Program-made: the position numbers and the translations under genes
Assembly (NCBI RefSeq): GCF_964204645.1
Contig: NC_134029.1
Coordinates: 4,845,001 to 4,909,000 of the forward strand
DNA: 64,000 nt
Source: Tubulanus polymorphus
Taxonomy: Eukaryota; Nemertea; Palaeonemertea; Tubulaniformes; Tubulanidae
Direction of reading: 5' to 3'
The notes under the pieces: model-generated
Told to the model about the DNA's origin: nothing
The model's input: the letters and a program-made list of their open reading frames with translations, nothing else
Databases searched by the model: none
Part shown: in pieces, positions 34,180 to 56,723 of the stretch
Layout of the letters: every line of letters begins with the position of its first letter
Numbering within the stretch: the first letter of the stretch is position 1

Positions 34180-36736
34180 AGCAGCGTCTCAAAATTCACC
34201 AACAGGATATCGTCTTGCCCAATGACGTACGCTTGCATTCGGCGAATAGCAATAGATGAGTTTTAATCTGAGATTTCTATATCGATCAAAGAAGTTCTGC
34301 AACGTGTTATTGAACTGTAATTTTAAGAAATCCAGCTGTGTCTCGATAATGTCTCGATAATTGTAGATAATAGCTGCAATTTCGGGTGATTTCAGTAACT
34401 ATGGATAGAGTATCATAATGATAGCTGATATAGTCGAAAGAAAAAAACATTTGTAAGTCCTATGCCAAAAAATGATGAAGCAAACAACATTTAAGTATAC
34501 CTAACTGTGATGGGATTTTATTGATATATTACCACATTACCACAATGTTGTATGTTAATATAGAATATACACGTAGACATAAAACCAATTTGCACAGTTT
34601 TCGCTATTCAGTACAAGGAACCCGAATATAGAAAAAAAAACTGGAAATCTGAAATTAATGATCTACAAATGTCTGCCTTCCTTCCTTCCTTCTATATGTA
34701 CATATAGGGGTTTATGCATATAGACCCGTTCTCTTTCCAAATCTCCTGAATGTGTGCAACCATTTGATTTTGAAATTTAAACATTTTCAAGGAGCAAGAC
34801 TTAATAAGACATATACTAAAATACCGTACACGGAAATATTGCAGTTGAAAATTAGCTCATGATATTTCAAATTTCACATACTATGATTATCTACTAAACT
34901 CAAGTTCTTCATGGAAGTTAGATTATAATTTTATGACAGCCGACTTATTTTCGCTCAAGATGAAAGCGATTATAAGTCAGAAAATGCACGAAACAACGAT
35001 CATTTTAATGTTGACGTATGTACAGAAGTATTTACATGTTTAGAACTCTGACCCAGCAAACGGCGTCATTCGATATATGATTTTAATACCATCTAATTAA
35101 TTTACACGGGTTAAAAGTATTACACAGAAATTACGTAATAAATATTCATTGATTTCGACGGAAAAAGAGATGTCGTCGATTTTTGATCAAGTTTAAGATG
35201 CGGCCAAGAACTGACGACCGTATGAATGTGTGTCCCGCTGACTACATGTCTTGTTTATTTTGCTTCAAACAAAGCTCGTCGTTTTCCATTTCTCACGGAG
35301 CGGGGATATCATAAATATTAGTACATTCAAAGGATTTCTACTTCAAACATTCCCACTAGTCCCGGTTATTGTGTTGCGACCTTTGCTCATTTTTTGATTC
35401 TTAGATTATCTAGATGCGTTAGATGTGGTTACGATGAAAATCAGAAATCCCACGGTCCCCAATATGATAATGTAATCACATTTTTTTTAGTTTTACGCTA
35501 GTTAGCCGTAGGTTTAGATTAATCTGCTACGGCAGCGATCCGATCCAGTAAGCTTCTATTTTGTTGAAATATCCAAATTTTTCAATTTAAAGCTTCCATT
35601 TTACATAATATTCAATTACTTCATTGGCGCCAAACTCAATGTCTGACATCTTTCCATACGGCGATCAGATGTCTGCGTTACATTTTGTGTAGCGTCTAAA
35701 TGCATTTACACATAATAAACTAAAATGTGATCGTCTCTATATTTGACATACATCTAACTACATCCAGCGCGGTATGACGATATAGCATTATTATCGTGTA
35801 TCACTGAAATGTCAAAATCAATGAATGTATGTATGTATGTATGTATGTATGTATGTATGTATGTATACGTATGTACAACCTGAACCAGCGACATGTGATT
35901 TCGTATAGATCACGCCATAAAAGATGGACGCATGCTGAATCAGCCATCTTTTGTAGAAGGTTCCATAGCAAACATTCGCCGGGTCAACAATATCATATGC
36001 GTCTTGTATCAAATAATTCCAGTGTAAAAAAAACTTGAGCTCGATTGACCAGTTCGTTTACAGAACTCACTGAGACGTCTTTTCTTAATAAACCTTTCGA
36101 TTTGACGCCCTGCTATATAGATTCTTAAGAAGATTTCGTTTTTCTTCGTTAAAGATTAACGTCTTGTAAGTAGCGCGACAACCGTTGATATTTCTGAAAT
36201 AAAAGTCTTGTCATGTTCCTATCAACCTATATCTACACTTGAGTATGGGCGTTCGTATCCGGGTAGCCGTCGACTCCTATCAGTTGAGATGGACCGCTGT
36301 ATGTGTACTGTAAATATAGACAGAAGTAAGTATATAAGCAACTACGAAACTCATTTTGCAACGACTAGAGGTTTGAATTTTGTAAAATCTGACAGTATTT
36401 CAATCGATTCTATTATCGTTGTAATTACGCGTGGCCGTGTCGTAATTCACTATTGAGTGTGATTTGAGAATACTTAACCCGCTTAATATGTTTTTATCGT
36501 AAATCTGAGTTTGTTATCGTAATTGATGAATTTGATAAAGACGATAGAAATTAACCCGAAATAAACGTGAACGATTTCTGAGTTGATTTCGGTAAGATAC
36601 GACAGCGAGGGGATTTTAATGCTAGCAAATATATGATGACTGTAATTAAGAAATTCTTACTCCTTTGTCGTCGTTTCCGTCAAAAATGCAATTATTCTGT
36701 AAGAAAAACGAAACAGCGATAGTTAGAAATTATGAA
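34180..36736. other. Intergenic; no gene recognised
   Basis: Spacer between the GPCR and the 3' end of the glutamate receptor gene; the right part is probably the receptor 3' UTR. It contains the ATGT microsatellite at 35825-35866. The open frame at 36208-36456 on the plus strand has no recognisable features. Confidence 0.5.
35825..35866. repeat. ATGT microsatellite
   Basis: About ten tandem ATGT units with a trailing ATACGT variant. Confidence 0.95.
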
Positions 36737-47115
<10,379 letters not shown>

Positions 47116-49513
47116 ATCCCTCACCGTCACCGGGTTCCATAAGATTTGATGAAATATGTCGATAGATCCATCAGCGTTTACGGTACGTTTCCATTCGATT
47201 CCCAAGATTTTATTCCACGCCTCGTGAACGCGTCACCAAACCATGATAAAACGCTCGCAATCACTGATCGGAAAAAAAATCAACGACGAACCGCGAAGAT
47301 GTACTGGATATAATGTGGATATACCGCGCGCGCATGCGCCACTAAAAGATGGTCGACGAGATGAGAAGGAATATATTTTATAGAATCCGCGGGGAGCGGT
47401 TCTTAGCGTCAATACCGAGTCGTCGGTATAAGGGAAGAAGCCAGTCTGAAGTGAACACACGACTATAAATCAAGCGTCAGCAGCATCAGCAGCAGCATCA
47501 CTGATGCGTTCAGTATACGGGTGTATGCGATCTGGCATGGCGCTTCTACTGGGAAAGGAATCATCAAAGATTCAGAATGGAGTAATGGCATCGCGTTCCA
47601 TTACTGCCGGCTGTCAATCAATAGCTATCAAATCTCATCTAACCGAGCATCGCTGAATAAAATATCCTGTCGAATTTACTGCAGATATTGACTTCATTAC
47701 GGGTATCTACTCAATGGGGGGATGGGGAGATGGGATGATCATAACATGTTGTTTAGATTAGTTTCAGAAGGTTTGATTTCATTCACTTCGTCGCCTTATC
47801 ATCGATTGATTTGAATAAATCGCCAATTCTAAAATCGTCGCTGTAAAGTTAAAGAACTGTCATACATTAAGATGAAAATGCTTGAAATACAACCAAAAGC
47901 AACACTGACTTATTTTTCTACTGAAGCAACGTTTTTCTACTGAAAAACTCCCAATGTATGATAGCCTGGACGAATCTAGTACGTCCATGACGACAGCAAT
48001 CTATTGATCTGCATGGAACCTATGGAATATTTGGTCGAATCAGATAAAAATGACTTTTTCGACCTATTTGGTCGAAAAAAGTACAAGTTGAATCATAACA
48101 TTCGAATTGATAACGAAAGTGCTTTTTGGACACGCTTAACAAAATCTAATATGAAAGCGGAAGAATTCTATGCCTGACAAAAATTGTTGTCTTGTTTTCA
48201 AGTTGTTTTATTATTCGTGTACCTTTTTGTTACGAACATATTTCCAGCTCTCTTTCCGCCTTTGATCGTTATCAATCGATCGTAAAATTCCCCCCAACTT
48301 TTCCCACGTTTATCACGCCTTTCAAAAAACGAGTCATCGAAATAACAAAAGTAACCAGAAAATAAATAAATCGCACGATCAAAATAATCCCGAATTACAG
48401 GGAGAAGAATAGAAATTTGCTTTCGTTTTCAATCGATGTTGATAATTTGGAGATAGGTAATACGTTACTCTTATATGGAAAATACAAGTAGGGTATATAA
48501 GTATACACTATTTTTGGAATATGCATGTATATAAATAGAAAACCGAATTTATGATATATTCCAACGAATTGTTCCGTCGAAAAAACATGTCATGTTATAT
48601 ATTATTTAGACGAAAAACTAGCTTAATATAGAAAGTATGGTAAATTGAGTTTTTAACGGTTATGCGACTGTCTAGATCATCAGGAATGGTTGATCGGTTT
48701 TTCAATACCTTTATTTGTATAGGTTTCAGTTTGAACTCGTAAATGTCATAACATGCCACAAAATGCATTCGTCGAAGCGACGTTCATTCGAGCGCAAATG
48801 AGCAAAAAACTTTTGAACCAGATTGTATAGAAAATCGACTGGATTGCGGATATTCAAAACCGGGGTGAATATTGTTTACAGGGCTTCAAAAACAGGAACT
48901 TAAATCATGCCGACTGAGGTTTTTTTTATAAGGAAAATTCTGTACGAAAATTTATTATTTCAGCCATTAAATTACCACGCAAAAAGTTCGTGTATTGTAT
49001 ATTGAAGTACACGCGGTCGCGTCTGGAGACTTCAGGTGATCTCGGAACGAAGACGGGCAACGTTCAAAAAAATTAGAACCGGCAATTTTTGGAGAATTTG
49101 CGCAGAATCTATAACAAGGTACGTAAATACGGTTAGCGAAATGCTTTGATAGGTTCTTGTCGGCGCCGATGGGTTTAAGGCCGATAAAAGCCAATAGAAT
49201 ATATTTCATGTGAAAATAACCACAAATTTTCACAAAACAAATATTGGTGAAAACGACTCATCGGATTGGTTTGATACATAGACTGGTGGCCGCTGAGCGG
49301 CAGCCTGTCCGCCCGAGAAATCTTAGGCAATGTATTAGACTAATGAAGGGTTTGCAGCCAGGGTTTGTGTTGGTGTGAGCTTCGGCGGGCGGTAATTAAA
49401 CTCTGGCCAGCAAGGATGGTAAACAAAATATTTTTCATATTTCAAACTATACTAGTTGTACCCGTGACAGATACAGCTAAATCTAAACATTATTTTACAG
49501 ATTTCGCTTGCAG
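47116..49513. other. Intergenic between divergent genes; nothing recognised
   Basis: Contains the upstream region of the glutamate receptor gene and a short CAG/CAT-rich stretch at 47467-47502. A minus-strand frame at 48967-49233 begins with a weak signal-like segment and has several cysteines but no splice or UTR support. Promoter elements could not be fixed. Confidence 0.45.
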
Positions 49514-49514
49514 A

Positions 49515-49844
49515 ATGGGAGCTCAAACTAGCACGGAATCCGATAGGCATTATGAAACCGGAGTAGGACGCGAACCTGCAGAGCACCACCAGGTTATACG
49601 TCAACGAAGTTGGGGAAACAACGTATACGCCCCCTATCGGAGTAGGGATAGTCCAGTGACAGAGGCGACCAGTAGCTCTCGACGTGCGGACGAGAACCCC
49701 GGATATGAACAACAGGTCAGGATTATGCCTTCCGATCAACAGAGCGCACCTAACCAAGATCAAGCTCGAGATAGCGTTCCAGAGAAAAAGCAACTCGTGA
49801 AACAGAAATCGCGGAACTACATGATGCAAATTAAACATGAATAA
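49515..49844 (+). CDS. Small hydrophilic protein with N-myristoylation-type start (109 aa)
   Basis: An acceptor (TTTCGCTTGCAG) at 49513 is followed by one base and an ATG, so the first exon is probably non-coding and lies upstream. The protein begins MGAQTSTESD, which fits the N-myristoylation pattern (Gly2, Ser/Thr at position 6). It is otherwise hydrophilic and rich in Gln, Arg, Ser and Asp, with RQRSWGNNVYAPYRS near residue 40 and a basic end, so it looks disordered and perhaps membrane-tethered. The stop codon overlaps an AATAAA, and further candidates occur downstream. No family was recognised with confidence. The open frame also extends upstream of the acceptor, but less plausibly. Confidence 0.45.
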   Translation: MGAQTSTESDRHYETGVGREPAEHHQVIRQRSWGNNVYAPYRSRDSPVTEATSSSRRADENPGYEQQVRIMPSDQQSAPNQDQARDSVPEKKQLVKQKSRNYMMQIKHE

Positions 49845-50621
49845 ACTGTACAAAAATATCCACGGACTTGTTACACGTTCTGCTGAAAACGAAAGTATTG
49901 TCGTTGGGACATAAAACTCAGATGTAAATATAATTTAGTATGTGATTTTCAATATTGCGATGATTATGATATCTAATGTTTAATAATTTGTTATTTATTA
50001 TCAAGTATGTGTACAAATACCTGTTATCCATTGCCTGTCACTTGTTATATACCCGGAGAGGGGAAATGTTTCCGGAAACGTTTGTATCAAATAAATTTGC
50101 TTACTCATTTGAAGATGAGATTTATTGCGTTTACGCTTTTATGGTCGTTCAACTTACTACCTCAACTCTCTACCGAAGAATATCTTACGTTTACCACGAG
50201 TTACACGTGTATTTTAGAAGAGTGGTAACGCATCTATTTGAGGATGATTATGAGGATGATTCCAGGTCTTCGATGTTTTGCAAACTTTCCGTAACGAATG
50301 ATTGGTCGGTGAAAAATATGTAACTGCCACATAGAAATGTCGGGAAAACCAGCCTCGGCTGTGTACTGCAGAGAGAAATAGAAAAAAGAATTCACGTAGA
50401 GCGTAGGCGTAGTAAAACACAATAACTATAGCGGGGCATATTCACTTGTTTACTACCGTTACACACAACTCTCGTTGTTGAACTTGTTATAGCTTTTTCC
50501 CCATTCAAAATACGAGGTACATGCGAGCAAAATGCCAGCAATCGTACAGCCGTGCTTAATTAAATCGTTCATACTTAGGATATCAACTTCTCGAGGGCTT
50601 AAAAGATAAACGTTTTTATAA
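49845..50621. other. Intergenic / 3' UTR; nothing recognised
   Basis: AT-rich sequence between the small protein gene and the ADAMTSL5-like gene. Overlapping open frames at 49976-50323 have no family features. An AATAAA near 50090 could serve the small gene. Confidence 0.45.
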
Positions 50622-53600
50622 ATGGATCGAGCCGACTACTGCGGATTTCTGACGCTAGTTCTGATAATACAGGTAAAATGATTTTCTCAATTCCACGTGG
50701 TCATCAAAAATATCGAGCACGCGAAGTGGGCAGTAAATTCCGAATCAAATATGTGATTCTTCCGACTATATTTTGGATAAAGTGATGTATAAACGTTTAA
50801 GTCGCAAATACCGTGGCATCCGTCCAAATCTGGTGCAATTATAAATGTATGCATAGATTAATTGTATCATATATCCGATTATAAAAAGTAGGCTCAATGT
50901 ATTCATCGCTTCTTCTATTGCGCGTATGTATCTGCTGGTAAAACGTATGTAAGAGTTACGAGGTCAATTCCGTGAATTGAATAGTGGTTTCAGCAGTCTG
51001 ATATCCTTTTTTTGTCGGAAAAAAACATTCAATGGGGCCTATATTTATTTCCCAGGAAAACGGACGCTTTTGTTTTTAATACGTGGAGTAGATTTCATTG
51101 GAAGAAGGTAGTTTAGGACTTATTGATTGAGTCACTGTTGTTACCCTTTCAAGTTAACACTTGAAAGGGTAACTGATGCGTAAAAGTTTTTCGAGTTGGC
51201 ATCATGTGTGTTGGTACCGCAGGATATCGGGGATAAAGCAAATTTTCAGGTTAACGATTCAGTCGTAACGAGAAAATGTTGAATTCTAAAAGTTGCATTT
51301 CAGTGGTTCGAACGCTTGGTTTTGATTACCGAAGAAGCCGTTCATAACTTCAAGCAAAACGCAATCAAAATACACCTTACAGTAACCTTATAACATTACA
51401 ACTAAATCTTACAGTAATATTTTACCTTTTGCCAACAGTTGGGTCAAGGGTAGAGAAAGATAATGACAATTGCTACATTTATTATGTCCGATGTCACATA
51501 TACAAAATAAAAAAAAAACCATTGCCTTAAGTAAATACACAGCGCAGATCGAGTTAATTCATTATTAGAAAAAGAGAATCCGCACAATGAATTTCTGTGC
51601 CTTTGGTAAATAACGGTGCGTGTCAAGTTTGTAAAGAGAAACTGAAAAAGCTATTTACAAAAAACCTAGTTCTTAAAAAAAGAAATTCACAATCAAGTTT
51701 TATTTAGATAGGTTTGTTTAGCATTGAATTGAAAAATAGGGACGTAACTTAAACATGTACGTACTCCTGATAGCTTGCTGATAGCTTCTTGAAAATAAAA
51801 TTTCGTCAAAATGTTCGATTGGTATAGAAATAAATGGTCTTTGGGAAACTAGTTCTCAAACTGATATTTCGTCATGTTTTTGCCCACTTTTTCACAGACG
51901 ATAGACTGCACGTCGTTGTGGGGCGCGTGGAATCCATGGTCAGGGTGTTCTCGCACATGTGGAGCTGGTGTACGTCACAGGACTCGTCAATGTTACCACC
52001 GAGATTTGCATCTCATCCGGCCAGTTCACCATGACAGATGCACAGGTCACAAAGATGTCTATCAAGTTTGCTCTCTGAAGGTATAATCTACTGAAATACG
52101 GCCGTTGCATAGTTAGAATTTATCAGTAGATATTCGGTAAAGGTCTCTCTGTTTACACCTGATATTCATACATTTTCAGCCGTGTATGGCTAAGTTCCAG
52201 GATGATCGCGAATATCAATGTTACAATAAAACAAATCACCGCTTCCAACTCGGGCACAAAAATACTCGTTGGACTTCGTATGTTGCAGGTGAATTCTACT
52301 GAAATCAATTTTCACGTACTCACATCTCCTTATAAACAAATGACTGAGATCATCAAGTTTGATCTCAATATTAACGGATTTTCAAAATGTTACTATATTT
52401 CCAGAATTTCGACCGTGTGACTTGTTCTGTAGTCCACAGGGTTATAATTCATTCTGGAGTTTCGGTAATGCATCCGACGGTACTGTGTGTTGGCCAAGAA
52501 AATCTGGAGTATGCATTAACGCCATGTGCGTGGTAAGGAAACATCCCTCGTCCCACTGCGAAAGCCAAACTCTGTGGCGATTTAGCGATTTGCCTAGCTG
52601 CTGGCGGATAGAATCTTCCAAGCTTTTTACGTACCAAACACCACGTTCTCCTATGCGAGTTCTTTATAACCTGTTATAATGTGTTCGTTATCTTCAACGC
52701 AAACCTATTCGCTTCTACACTGAGGTAATCGATGTAAAACGTGATAATACGTTTGGGGTATAATGTAAAGATACACGAATTTAACGTTCGTCTTTATTCT
52801 ACGTATATGTATTCTGCAACGTCCGATGGCAATAATTTCAGGCAGTCGGCTGTGATGGTACGACGTCGTCTACGAAACAATTGGATAAATGCCTGGTCTG
52901 CGGAGGAAGAAACGAATCGTGTACATACTACAGCAATCAGTTCCGACAAGTTACCAGACCAGGTACGTGTATAGGGAGAGAGATTATGTATTACCAGTTC
53001 CTACATCAAAGACATGTGACAAACCGACAGCAATGAAAAAAGAAACATTTGGTTTATTCAATACTTCGTGATAATAAAGTTTTCGTTAGACCTACGATTC
53101 TAAAAGAAAAACTAGACTAAACTGGTACTGAGATCTGAAACATCACCACTTCGACGATGCAAGCGATCTCGGAGATGAAGTGATGCTTAGTTCCGTTATG
53201 TAAAGGCAAATACGTTTTGAGATAATTTTCACATAAAGGTCCGTTCCATATGAAAATACATTTCTAGGTTATCCACTTGGTTTGCATAAACTATGCCTAA
53301 CTCGCTTTTTTATTGCAGTGAAATGTTGCAAAATCATTGGAAAATACACTATAATATAATCTGTTTATTCAGATCTGATAGGTTATACGAAGGTGACAGC
53401 AATCCCAGCGGGGTCGACCAATGTTTTGATAGAAGATATTAACATCAACGTAATTGGTGAGTTCCAACATGAACAACAATCTTCAACCAGTATACAAACT
53501 TAAGTCAGGACCAGCAAATTCAAAATTCTTATTTGATTTTACATATTATTTTGTCATTGGTGTAATAATCTTATTCAGCGTTGGAAGATTCCGGGGCATT

Positions 53601-55052
53601 TCTCGTATTGAACGCGTACAGACTGAATAATTTCGACACTTCTCCGCATCTTTCGAAGGCTGGTTTACAATACTACAGGACACCGGAAAATAGAGGCCAC
53701 ATATTTCTTATCGGACCTACCGTGGAAGAACTCGAAGTCATGGTAAGGTAAATGGGCTATACGCATGCATCTTAATCGTGTTGAGCAACCCAATATAGCA
53801 TATGGAACTAACTCGATTTTTTTATCTTGACTGTTCTGTTAGCGGTATAAGAAAGTGATGTACTTGTCTATATGAATCATATCACACAAGATATATTTAG
53901 TGTCTTTTTAGTAGTGATATCGCATACAGTTAGCGATCTAATCAATACGCATCACATATCGTTATTTGCCCGCTTTCCTTTTCGAAGGTTTTACAACGTA
54001 ATCGACCGATCGTGATCAACTACGAATATTGGTGGTCCTCCCAAGCCGCGAGCAGACGTGGCCATCCGATGATGAACAAGACGCCGGCTCCAGGAGAAGT
54101 AAAACCCACGTCGACGGTGACGGTCATAAACAATTCGGATAAATCCGAAAAAAGAAAACGTAAGAAGCCTCGTGATAATACGACGAACAGACGTCAAAAG
54201 GATGGAGGATTTGTAAAAAACAGTAACAACGACGATAGAAAACAGGGAAAGTCAGACCGACGAAACTGTCCACCTAAGTCAGGTTAATATTTCATTTCAT
54301 TGTGAATGAAATCTCCCGAAAACTGGATTTACCTTTTCAACTTTATAATTTGTAGGTCGTCGTAACTCGCGCAGGAATGGTAATAGAACACACGCTAAAC
54401 ATCAGTATTGTAAGAGCGATTTTGGTAGGTTCAACCTGTAATGAAAACCGTTTATTCGTCATCAAACATCAGGTCGAAATCAATATTCGCATTTTATCGA
54501 ATCGAATCGATCATGGCAATCGATTGATCGTAGCCCGGTTAGCTCAGTCGGTAGAGCATCAGGCTTTTAACCTGAGGGTCCTGGGTTCGAGTCCCATACC
54601 GGGCGTTTCACTATTTTTTACTATTTTTTATTTTATGCTTCTATTGTTCTAACTAATGGAATCCGAATGCCTTGGAATTCGTTCGTTGACTTAGCCGTGT
54701 GTTTCAAAAGGCTCCTGGTTGACTACCATTTGGCATTTCTTTTGCAGTCATCAAAGTGACAGTAATGACGAGGACAACGAATGGAGCTTTGTATCGATAT
54801 ATAGTGATAGTAAGGCAGATATTTCGAACACGGGTACAACTGACGCGTCAAATGTTCATCTGGAGCGATGCTACATCGTGCGATGTGCCGTACATGCACG
54901 AGAGTAAAGACTACATCATCATGGGCACGTCCCGCCCAGACACCAGCAAACGACGCGGTATATTTCTATTACAAAAAAGTGATTACGCCAAGAAATGGAC
55001 ATCGAGACGCGAAAACCTGGCCAAAGCGTTAAAAACGAGACTTAAATGTTGA
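50622..55052 (+). CDS. ADAMTSL5: ADAMTS-like protein 5 homologue (TSP1, Cys-rich, spacer, NTR; 502 aa)
   Basis: Secreted matrix glycoprotein related to ADAMTS proteases but without a protease domain. Exons: 50622-50672, 51898-52080, 52180-52288, 52405-52532, 52842-52962, 53373-53456, 53579-53742, 53988-54282, 54356-54424, 54748-55052; all frames join and total 1509 nt. Domains: short signal peptide (MDRADYCGFLTLVLIIQ), one thrombospondin type 1 repeat (about 18-78; WGAWNPWSGCSRTCGAG), ADAMTS Cys-rich region (to about 197; VGCDGTT and CLVCGGRNESC), spacer (TKVTAIPAGSTNVLIED onward to about 300), a basic linker with KRKRKK, and a C-terminal netrin-like NTR domain (from YCKSDFVIKVTV, Cys397, to the terminal Cys). 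One TSP1 plus an NTR module is the ADAMTSL5 architecture. The likely role is in fibrillin microfibril-type matrix, by family. The last intron contains a tRNA gene. Confidence 0.92.
51140..51173. repeat. Perfect 15-bp inverted repeat with 4-base loop
   Basis: GTTACCCTTTCAAGT and its exact reverse complement are separated by TAAC, in intron 1 of the ADAMTSL5-like gene. This is a strong hairpin or cruciform candidate. No coding or repeat family was recognised around it. Confidence 0.9.
54533..54605 (+). tRNA. tRNA-Lys (anticodon TTT)
   Basis: A 73-nt cloverleaf. The acceptor stem GCCCGGT/ACCGGGC is perfect, the D arm holds TAGCTCAGTCGGTAGAGC (box A), the anticodon stem TCAGG/CCTGA encloses CTTTTAA (anticodon TTT), and the T arm has GGTTCGAGTCC (box B) with one C-T mismatch at the base of the T stem. 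There is no tRNA intron. T-runs follow within 15 bases as a Pol III terminator. It lies on the same strand inside the last intron (54425-54747) of the ADAMTSL5-like gene. Confidence 0.94.
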
Positions 55053-55349
55053 TTTTTGCAAGAATCAGTTTTAAAAGAATGTAAATCACGCGAAAGCTAT
55101 AATGGATTGGAAATTCAATTTAAAACACAGCTGCAGTCACGGGGACCTCTAGGAACCAATTCTGGGGTTACGCTAATGTTTATCTATATGAGCGTGACCT
55201 ATGAATCCCGTAACCTAAGCTGTGACAAGTAAGACCTTTTGCCGGTGTCTCTCACAAAAGGCGACAATGGTTCAGAATACTGAGCTCTGCTGAAATAGAT
55301 GTATCATAGAAATTCGTTTGAACATGTTTTGTTAGTTTTAAAGAAATTA

Positions 55350-55355
55350 AATAAA
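55350..55355 (+). promoter_or_regulatory. Polyadenylation signal of the ADAMTSL5-like gene
   Basis: AATAAA about 300 bases after the stop codon, followed by a T-rich stretch. Confidence 0.6.
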
Positions 55356-55494
55356 TGTTTTTTTCTACAATCCATTTATGAAGTAAATGTTTACTCTGAC
55401 GTCGCAGGCCCACAGGTTAAGAAAACGACCAGAAATAGTCGTTCACCGTAGCCCCGGGTTTGCTCCCATTCACCGGAGAATTTTACGCTTTTTA

Positions 55495-55824
55495 CAGCGG
55501 CGGATCCAGGATTTCATGGAGGGGGTGCGCAAATCCAAACAGGGGGTCTGGGGGAAAATTTTTTGAAATTAGACGCAAAATTAGACGCGCGGAGACGCGT
55601 TCTTGGCACGGTCAGAGTACGATTTAACTCGCAATTTGAATAGTGATTTTCACAACTTTCATGAACGATGTAGGACTGTCGTATAAAAGCGCTGGTAATT
55701 GTACACGACGACATAAGCTTACGCATTTTCAGGGATTTTTCACATGCTTGCCTTCGTTTTCACGAAAAGATCAGTCCATAAAAAAATACCCTGTGCGACA
55801 CCTCCCCCTCTGGATCCGCCGCTG
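55495..55824. mobile_element. hAT-type MITE
   Basis: The left end CAGCGGCGGATCCAG and right end CTGGATCCGCCGCTG are exact 15-bp inverted repeats, followed inward by GGGGG/CCCCC tracts. CAGNG-type termini with GGCGGATCCAG are characteristic of hAT non-autonomous elements. TTTTA flanks both ends as a short direct repeat; a full 8-bp duplication is not visible. There is no transposase frame in the 330 bp. Confidence 0.75.
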
Positions 55825-56227
55825 TTTTAGTTTATAGTAGTAGTATTGTATTCATTTTCATTTGGTTGTTATATTACTACATGATTGATATTATATAATA
55901 TACAGTGAAAAAAAATGTAACAAGAAATGTGGGCTACACGGAGAGATCACAAGGATTTATTATTATTATCTATTAATTTATTGAAATTTGTTTTATTTCT
56001 TTTGATTACATTGACCTTTATCATTAGAAATAACACTCAGTCCGAATCACTTCGGTTCCCTAAACTATATAAAAACTACGCGAGTCTTTCTCCAAAGAGC
56101 GAAAAAGAAAAGAGTCCAAGCATAGAGCAAGTGGATGCACTCTACACACTGAAGCGCCGCGCGTGCGTGTGTAACGTATGTAAAGATCTAGCTATATATA
56201 CATAGTGATTGTGCAACTCAACACAGC
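55825..56227. other. Intergenic, nothing recognised
   Basis: AT-rich sequence between the MITE and tRNA-Arg. The open frame at 55927-56205 has no recognisable features. Confidence 0.5.
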
Positions 56228-56300
56228 GGTCCTGTGGCCCAATGGATAAGGCATCTGACTACGAATCAGGGGATTCCAGGTTCGAGTCCTGGCAGGATCG
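56228..56300 (+). tRNA. tRNA-Arg (anticodon ACG)
   Basis: A 73-nt cloverleaf. The acceptor stem GGTCCTG/CAGGATC has one G-T wobble, the D arm reads TGGCCCAATGGATAAGGC, the anticodon stem TCTGA/TCAGG encloses CTACGAA (anticodon ACG), and the T stem CCAGG/CCTGG is perfect around TTCGAGT. T-runs follow at once. Confidence 0.97.
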
Positions 56301-56723
56301 ACTATTTTTCAAAATTTTTTTATGTTTTCAAGATAATGCTGGAGACGTTAATGTTAAATTTGGCTCCATATCTTATCGACAATGTAAATAAGACAAACAT
56401 TTTGTTTTGACGCTACTTCCAAAGTTCGCGTCGTCTGTGGCAACCGAACTGTATCTGACGATATTGGTTCATTGCGCTGGGTCTCCAAAAACTGCTGGAA
56501 GCTGAACAACCACGTGTTTCCAGCTAATATCCACAAGTAGACCGATGTCTTTACGCAACACTCTATCGCGGTTGTCCTACAAAGTTTGCAAAATGTTGAC
56601 TAGAGTAAAACAAACGAGATTGGAAAATCAAATGCAAATCTTTGCAATTTGTTAGAAAACATTAACCAGAAAGAACGATGATCTGAAGTAAATGTTTTTT
56701 GTAAGTGTAATTTATATTTGCAT

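Noticed and set aside
48967-49233. Minus-strand 88-codon frame with a weak signal-like start and several cysteines
   Set aside because: Composition of AT-rich intergenic DNA, no splice, TATA or UTR support, and no recognisable cysteine spacing.
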